Source of the DNA: Candidatus Melainabacteria bacterium
GTDB taxonomy: Bacteria > Cyanobacteriota > Vampirovibrionia > Caenarcaniphilales > Caenarcanaceae
NCBI GenBank assembly: GCA_005110395.1
Contig: DUDU01000108.1
Coordinates: forward strand, 1 to 44,895
Direction: 5' to 3'
DNA: 44,895 nucleotides
The translations under genes and the position numbers were made by a program. The notes beneath the pieces are model-generated. The model saw nothing but the letters and a program-made list of their open reading frames with translations, was not told the origin of the DNA and did no database searches. Shown here one piece after another: positions 40,684-44,895 of this stretch. Each line of letters opens with the position of its first letter. Positions within the stretch are counted from its first letter, which is position 1.

Positions 40684-43179
40684 TTACAGATAACCTATAT
40701 TAAGAGAACTATTACCATTGGTGTTTTCAAAAGGTGGTCTAGAATATACCTGAGCAGCATCATTCTCAAGTTGATTCATATCTTCTTTACTTAAATTATT
40801 AGCTGTATTGGTATAAGTACTTGCATTTGCTGTAGAGGTAGTATTTACTTTAGGAGCTGTAGATGTGTTGTTCTTGCTGGAAGCCATTTCAGGAGGCAAA
40901 ACAGTATGCGCAACTTCTTCAATTTCCTGACCAGTTTGAGAAACCTTTCTCTTCAATGCTTCAATATCCCTCACTAGTTGAACTTTTTCCTGCTCGCTTA
41001 AATTCTCAGGATTATTTGCTCTTTTCTGTAAATTATTTAAATCAGTCTGATATTGATTTAGCGATTGATCAGCATTTTTTGCAACGGCTTCTTGTTTATA
41101 TTGATTCGCATATTTGCCCCGACCCAAAAACTTCTGCTTAATTGATGACAGTTTTGAATTACTTTGAGAAGTGCTTGGTGAATTGTTTGAATTTACCGCA
41201 GAACTTGAATCAAATTGACTGGAAGAAACTTTTGTTGGATTTTTAACAGTTTGAGAATTGCCAGGCATACTGGTCGTCAAACTAACGCCATTATTTTTGT
41301 ATGGTGAAGGAAGAATTTGACCTGAAACATCATCGGAAATTTGACTACTCGAAGATTGAATTGGTTTTCTGAGAACAGGTGCAGACTCAAAAGATTCAGC
41401 TTGAGCTCCTTCATCATCTCTATCGGGAGCGTACTCTTCCCTTTCGACATTATTAGAAACAGCCTTTTCCACAGAAGGCAAAGTATCTACAGCAGAGGTT
41501 GTTTTGTAAAAAGAAGGTTTTGCTAATAAATTTTCTATTTCAAGATCTTTATCCTTTTGATCATATTGAACTTGATTATTAGTCTGATTATTTGCATAAG
41601 GAGATTGTTTGACTTGAGATTCGCCTTCTTCCGAGTATTCTTGATCTTCTCCCGCGGTTAAGTCTGAGTCTTGAGAATCATTGGAAGAATTTGAAGTAAA
41701 TGAACTTGAATTGTTTGGAGTAAAGGAGGCTTGGAATTGTCCATTGTTTTTTACATATGAAAGTTCAATGGGAAAATATTGCGCAGTATAAGCTAAAGGT
41801 TTAATTACCTCTCCCAAGGAAGAATCATAAGTAGTGGCTGTATCAACAGATGGTTTTGGCAGAATTTGACTATAAGAATTCCAATCTTGTTCACCGGTCT
41901 TGCTCGCTAATGCATCATTAAAAACTGTGGAATTCATAGCGCTTGATGAAGGTTCATCCATTACAACCCATTTAGGCATGTAATATTCTTGCAAATTCTT
42001 AGAAGCAGTTTTCTGTGAATTAGCTTTAGAAAACTGATTTTTAGTAGACTGCGTTCTAGAAGAATTGGCCCAATTGGATTTGTAATCAGATTTATAGAAA
42101 CTGTTTTTAGTTGAAGAAATAGTTTTGCTAGGCAAAGGCAGACCCATGGGCTTGAAAGCCGTTTTGCCATCTTCTTGAAAATAAGTTTTATCCAAAGCCT
42201 TGTCACGCTCAGTTTCAGTCCTTGGGGTATCCGATCCGACAAGCGCATTATCAGGATTAGGTGAAGTTAGAGAATCTTCAGGATCTGAGCTTTTGGAATC
42301 CAAATCTTTTCCAAAATTATTATTATCTAAATTCTCTTCGTCTTGCTGATTTTTGTTTAAATCTTGTCTATTTGTAAACATTTTTGGCAAAAAGTAAAAA
42401 GCTCCTAATCCCATTGCCGTAATCAATGAAATTAATGCAAGCGATTTGCCAACATTTGAGGTCTTTTTGATAAAGAGTGGCGTATTCTTCTGATCTTGAT
42501 CATATCCACTATATTGTGTCCAAGTTCCAACTTTATTCGAAGCAATATAATCACCAGTTGGTGTCAAACGCCTCTGTTCTTCAGTGGATCTTTGCTCTGA
42601 GTAATGAGTTCCCGCTTGATGACCTAATTGAGCATTTTGCTCTTCTAATTCTTGTTCTGCTTGATAGGGTGTTCTAACTGGTTGAATGTTAATCAACGAA
42701 GGTGAAGCAGCTTGTCTTCGACTTATAGGGGGGCTTAATGGCGTATTAGACAGTGCGGCTATTTGAGCAGCATTTAATTGAGATTGATGTTCAGAAGAAT
42801 TTTCTGTATTGGGTTCAAATAAATTTGCTTGATTAGTTCTTAAGCTTTCATGAGTCCAAGCCTGCTCCAAAGAAGACCATTTATGTTGATCATTAATAAT
42901 TGCATCTTGATCTCTTTGGCTAAGAATATAAGATCCAGGATTAGAGAGTGAAGAAAGAGATGTGTTTGGTTGAGATGGCTGAGTACGGGCTTGTGTATTA
43001 GACTGGGATTCGGATAATTCTGAAATCGGAATAAAAGGAACACTTTGCGAATTTGTCCCTAACAGCAACATTTTTGCCGTGGAGTTTAAATTATTGAATT
43101 TCCATACCAAGTCAGACAGTTCACGACTGCTGAGAGAGGAAGCACTTTGTTCTCTATGGTCTAATAGAGTTTTGGACAT
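40684..43179 (-). CDS. Giant low-complexity (Ser/Asn/Gln-rich) single-pass membrane protein (831 aa)
   Basis: One TM segment SLALISLITAMGLGAFYFLPKMF; disordered composition; SD-like taggag upstream of ATG. Confidence 0.75.
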   Translation of the reverse strand: MSKTLLDHREQSASSLSSRELSDLVWKFNNLNSTAKMLLLGTNSQSVPFIPISELSESQSNTQARTQPSQPNTSLSSLSNPGSYILSQRDQDAIINDQHKWSSLEQAWTHESLRTNQANLFEPNTENSSEHQSQLNAAQIAALSNTPLSPPISRRQAASPSLINIQPVRTPYQAEQELEEQNAQLGHQAGTHYSEQRSTEEQRRLTPTGDYIASNKVGTWTQYSGYDQDQKNTPLFIKKTSNVGKSLALISLITAMGLGAFYFLPKMFTNRQDLNKNQQDEENLDNNNFGKDLDSKSSDPEDSLTSPNPDNALVGSDTPRTETERDKALDKTYFQEDGKTAFKPMGLPLPSKTISSTKNSFYKSDYKSNWANSSRTQSTKNQFSKANSQKTASKNLQEYYMPKWVVMDEPSSSAMNSTVFNDALASKTGEQDWNSYSQILPKPSVDTATTYDSSLGEVIKPLAYTAQYFPIELSYVKNNGQFQASFTPNNSSSFTSNSSNDSQDSDLTAGEDQEYSEEGESQVKQSPYANNQTNNQVQYDQKDKDLEIENLLAKPSFYKTTSAVDTLPSVEKAVSNNVEREEYAPDRDDEGAQAESFESAPVLRKPIQSSSSQISDDVSGQILPSPYKNNGVSLTTSMPGNSQTVKNPTKVSSSQFDSSSAVNSNNSPSTSQSNSKLSSIKQKFLGRGKYANQYKQEAVAKNADQSLNQYQTDLNNLQKRANNPENLSEQEKVQLVRDIEALKRKVSQTGQEIEEVAHTVLPPEMASSKNNTSTAPKVNTTSTANASTYTNTANNLSKEDMNQLENDAAQVYSRPPFENTNGNSSLNIGYL

Positions 43180-43727
43180 TCAGTTTCTCCTACACTTAAT
43201 AATCAAATTTTACCCCAAAACAAAACTTGATAAGCAGCTTTCGATACAACTATCTGATGCTAGAGAATTGCATGTAATGAGGAATTGCATAAAGACCTAT
43301 CTCGAATTTTCAAATAAATAAAAGTAAGAATAGACCTTGCCTTAAGTTTCGAAGACGCAAGTCAAGAATTAAAGTTTCAAATAAATTTCAAAAATTCTAT
43401 TAAAATCACAAATTCAAGACTTTATCGCAATTAATTCTCGAAGTTTAACTAAGACAAATCCCTTAGACCCCTTTATTGAAGTTGTGGGGAGCACGAATTG
43501 GAGAAAAGCGAATTGAAAAATGAGGCACTTGAGAAAGCACAAAAATTGTTTTTACTTGATTTGGATTTTCTCAATTTTTAAAACTAGACTTTCATGCTCA
43601 TCGCTCTATATTTTAGAGCGTGAAATAGCTCTCATCTCTGTTGATCTCAACGCCATAAATTGCATGGCATACTATATAAAACATATCAAATATTATTTTC
43701 AAGCCAGTTGAATCAAGAGTAATTGCA

Positions 43728-44585
43728 ATGTCATCAGAAATATCATCAAATTTACCAATTAAATTATCCGATTTTTATAAGCCATCCAAATCACCACTTG
43801 ATTTGCTCATTATTGCTGGACCCTGCGTAATTGAAAGCGAAGAAAGTGTTTATTTGATTGCAGCCGAATTGAAAGAAATTTGTAAAAGCCTAGGCATGCC
43901 TTTTGTTTTCAAAGCTTCATTCGACAAAGCTAATCGCACATCTTTTGATTCATTCAGAGGCCCTGGATTAGAAGAAGGCCTCAAAATTTTGGCGCAATTG
44001 AAAAAAGATTTGGGCATTTGGGTCTTATCCGATATTCATTCAATTGAACAAGTGGAGCCAGCGGCTGAGATTTTAGACATAATTCAAATTCCAGCTTTTC
44101 TTTGTCGTCAAACCGATTTGGTCTTTGAAGCTGCCAAAACAGGCAGAATTGTAAATGTCAAGAAAGGACAATTCCTGGCTCCTAATGATGTTGCCCATAT
44201 TGCCAATAAAGTTAAATCGACTGGCAATCAAAATGTTCTGATCACAGAGCGTGGAACTACTTTTGGATATAACAATTTAGTAGTTGATATGCGCTCAATT
44301 CAAATTATTCAAGAAGAGCTGAAATTACCAGTTGTTTTTGATGCAACTCATTCAGTACAGCTTCCAGGTGGTGGCAATGGTGTATCCGCTGGCAAAAGCA
44401 TTTATGCTCCGACTTTGGCTTGTTCGGCAGTAGCAGCAGGAGCTTTTGGTTTATTTATAGAAACTCATCCTAATCCTGATAAAGCTCTTTCTGATGGACC
44501 AAATATGATCAGATTAGATAAAATGCCAGCTCTACTTAAACGCTGTAAAGCCATTCGCGAAGCTTGTTTAGAAAATCCTGTTTAG
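43728..44585 (+). CDS. kdsA: 3-deoxy-8-phosphooctulonate synthase (KDO-8-P synthase)
   Basis: LLIIAGPCVIESEESVYLIA; FKASFDKANRTSFDSFRGPGLEEGLKIL; QIPAFLCRQTDL; VKKGQFLAP; LPGGGNG. Confidence 0.96.
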   Translation: MSSEISSNLPIKLSDFYKPSKSPLDLLIIAGPCVIESEESVYLIAAELKEICKSLGMPFVFKASFDKANRTSFDSFRGPGLEEGLKILAQLKKDLGIWVLSDIHSIEQVEPAAEILDIIQIPAFLCRQTDLVFEAAKTGRIVNVKKGQFLAPNDVAHIANKVKSTGNQNVLITERGTTFGYNNLVVDMRSIQIIQEELKLPVVFDATHSVQLPGGGNGVSAGKSIYAPTLACSAVAAGAFGLFIETHPNPDKALSDGPNMIRLDKMPALLKRCKAIREACLENPV

Positions 44586-44703
44586 ACTTCTACTTTAAAA
44601 CTAGCAGTTGCGTCATTGCTCAAACATGTTTCGAGATTTCTTGCTATTTCTGATGATATGACACCCTTTACATAGGCGACTCCTTATCAGGCACTGCCAT
44701 CAG

Positions 44704-44770
44704 TGACCATGATCCGAAAAGGGGGACAAATTGAACGCAGAACAAGTCAATAGTAAAAAGGAGTTCAATT
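44704..44770 (+). repeat. 67-bp IS terminal/upstream segment, inverted copy of 217-283
   Basis: 66/67 identity to reverse complement of 217-283; starts TGACCATGATCCG. Confidence 0.95.
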
Positions 44771-44771
44771 A

Positions 44772-44895
44772 ATGTCCAAATACGAAAAAGAATTCAAAGA
44801 AGAAGCAGTTAGATTATGCAAGGTAAAAGACGCTAATAAAGCGGAAATAGCAAGGAAACTAGGAGTTGAATACAAAACCTTATGCAATTGGTTTT
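44772..44895 (+). mobile_element. IS3-family-like OrfA transposase 5' end (truncated by window edge)
   Basis: MSKYEKEFKEEAVRLCKVKDANKAEIARKLGVEYKTLCNWF: HTH_Tnp_1-type start. Confidence 0.85.

Noticed and set aside
43520-43711. 63-aa ORF upstream of kdsA
   Set aside because: No family signature; lies in an AT-rich leader containing a small hairpin (43602-43620)
217-44770. Whole window as a composite transposon bounded by inverted IS copies
   Set aside because: Contents are mostly core genes (gyrA, purH, kdsA, argC, tRNAs); two independent IS copies or contig ends at repeats are more likely
1-44895. CRISPR arrays, rRNA genes, prophage modules
   Set aside because: No regularly spaced direct repeats, rRNA signatures or phage structural genes seen

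Overview
This is an AT-rich, mostly housekeeping segment of a bacterial chromosome. Genes for KDO/LPS synthesis, LPS-type NlpC/P60, an AtpZ-like protein and a FliM/FliN-like SpoA protein point to a diderm. Supported genes include photolyase, yvcK, grxC, tRNA-Thr(UGU), tRNA-Tyr(GUA), purH, coaE, a pcrA/uvrD helicase, argC, cysE, gyrA, a CCA-adding-type nucleotidyltransferase and kdsA. Both window edges lie in insertion sequences and share a 67-bp inverted repeat (66/67 identical). The left copy is joined to the 5' part of a second, IS4/DUF4372-like transposase. Main points of interest: (1) a BcgI/Type IIG-like R-M locus with a nuclease+methyltransferase ORF and a separate specificity ORF. An A8 tract containing the canonical -1 slippery heptamer A_AAA_AAG abuts the stop codon, and the specificity ORF has no ATG start, so a fused ~1233-aa R-M-S protein is plausible. 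(2) A three-gene, apparently translationally coupled membrane cluster (36826-43179) with a TM-anchored NB-ARC/STAND-like ATPase-TPR protein and a giant low-complexity single-pass membrane protein. (3) A Gfo/Idh oxidoreductase interrupted by one in-frame amber codon where Gln is expected. (4) Decay zones with remnants of genes. (5) Unusually long perfect stem-loops downstream of the tRNAs. All calls come from reading the sequence and the supplied ORF track; no database search was run.
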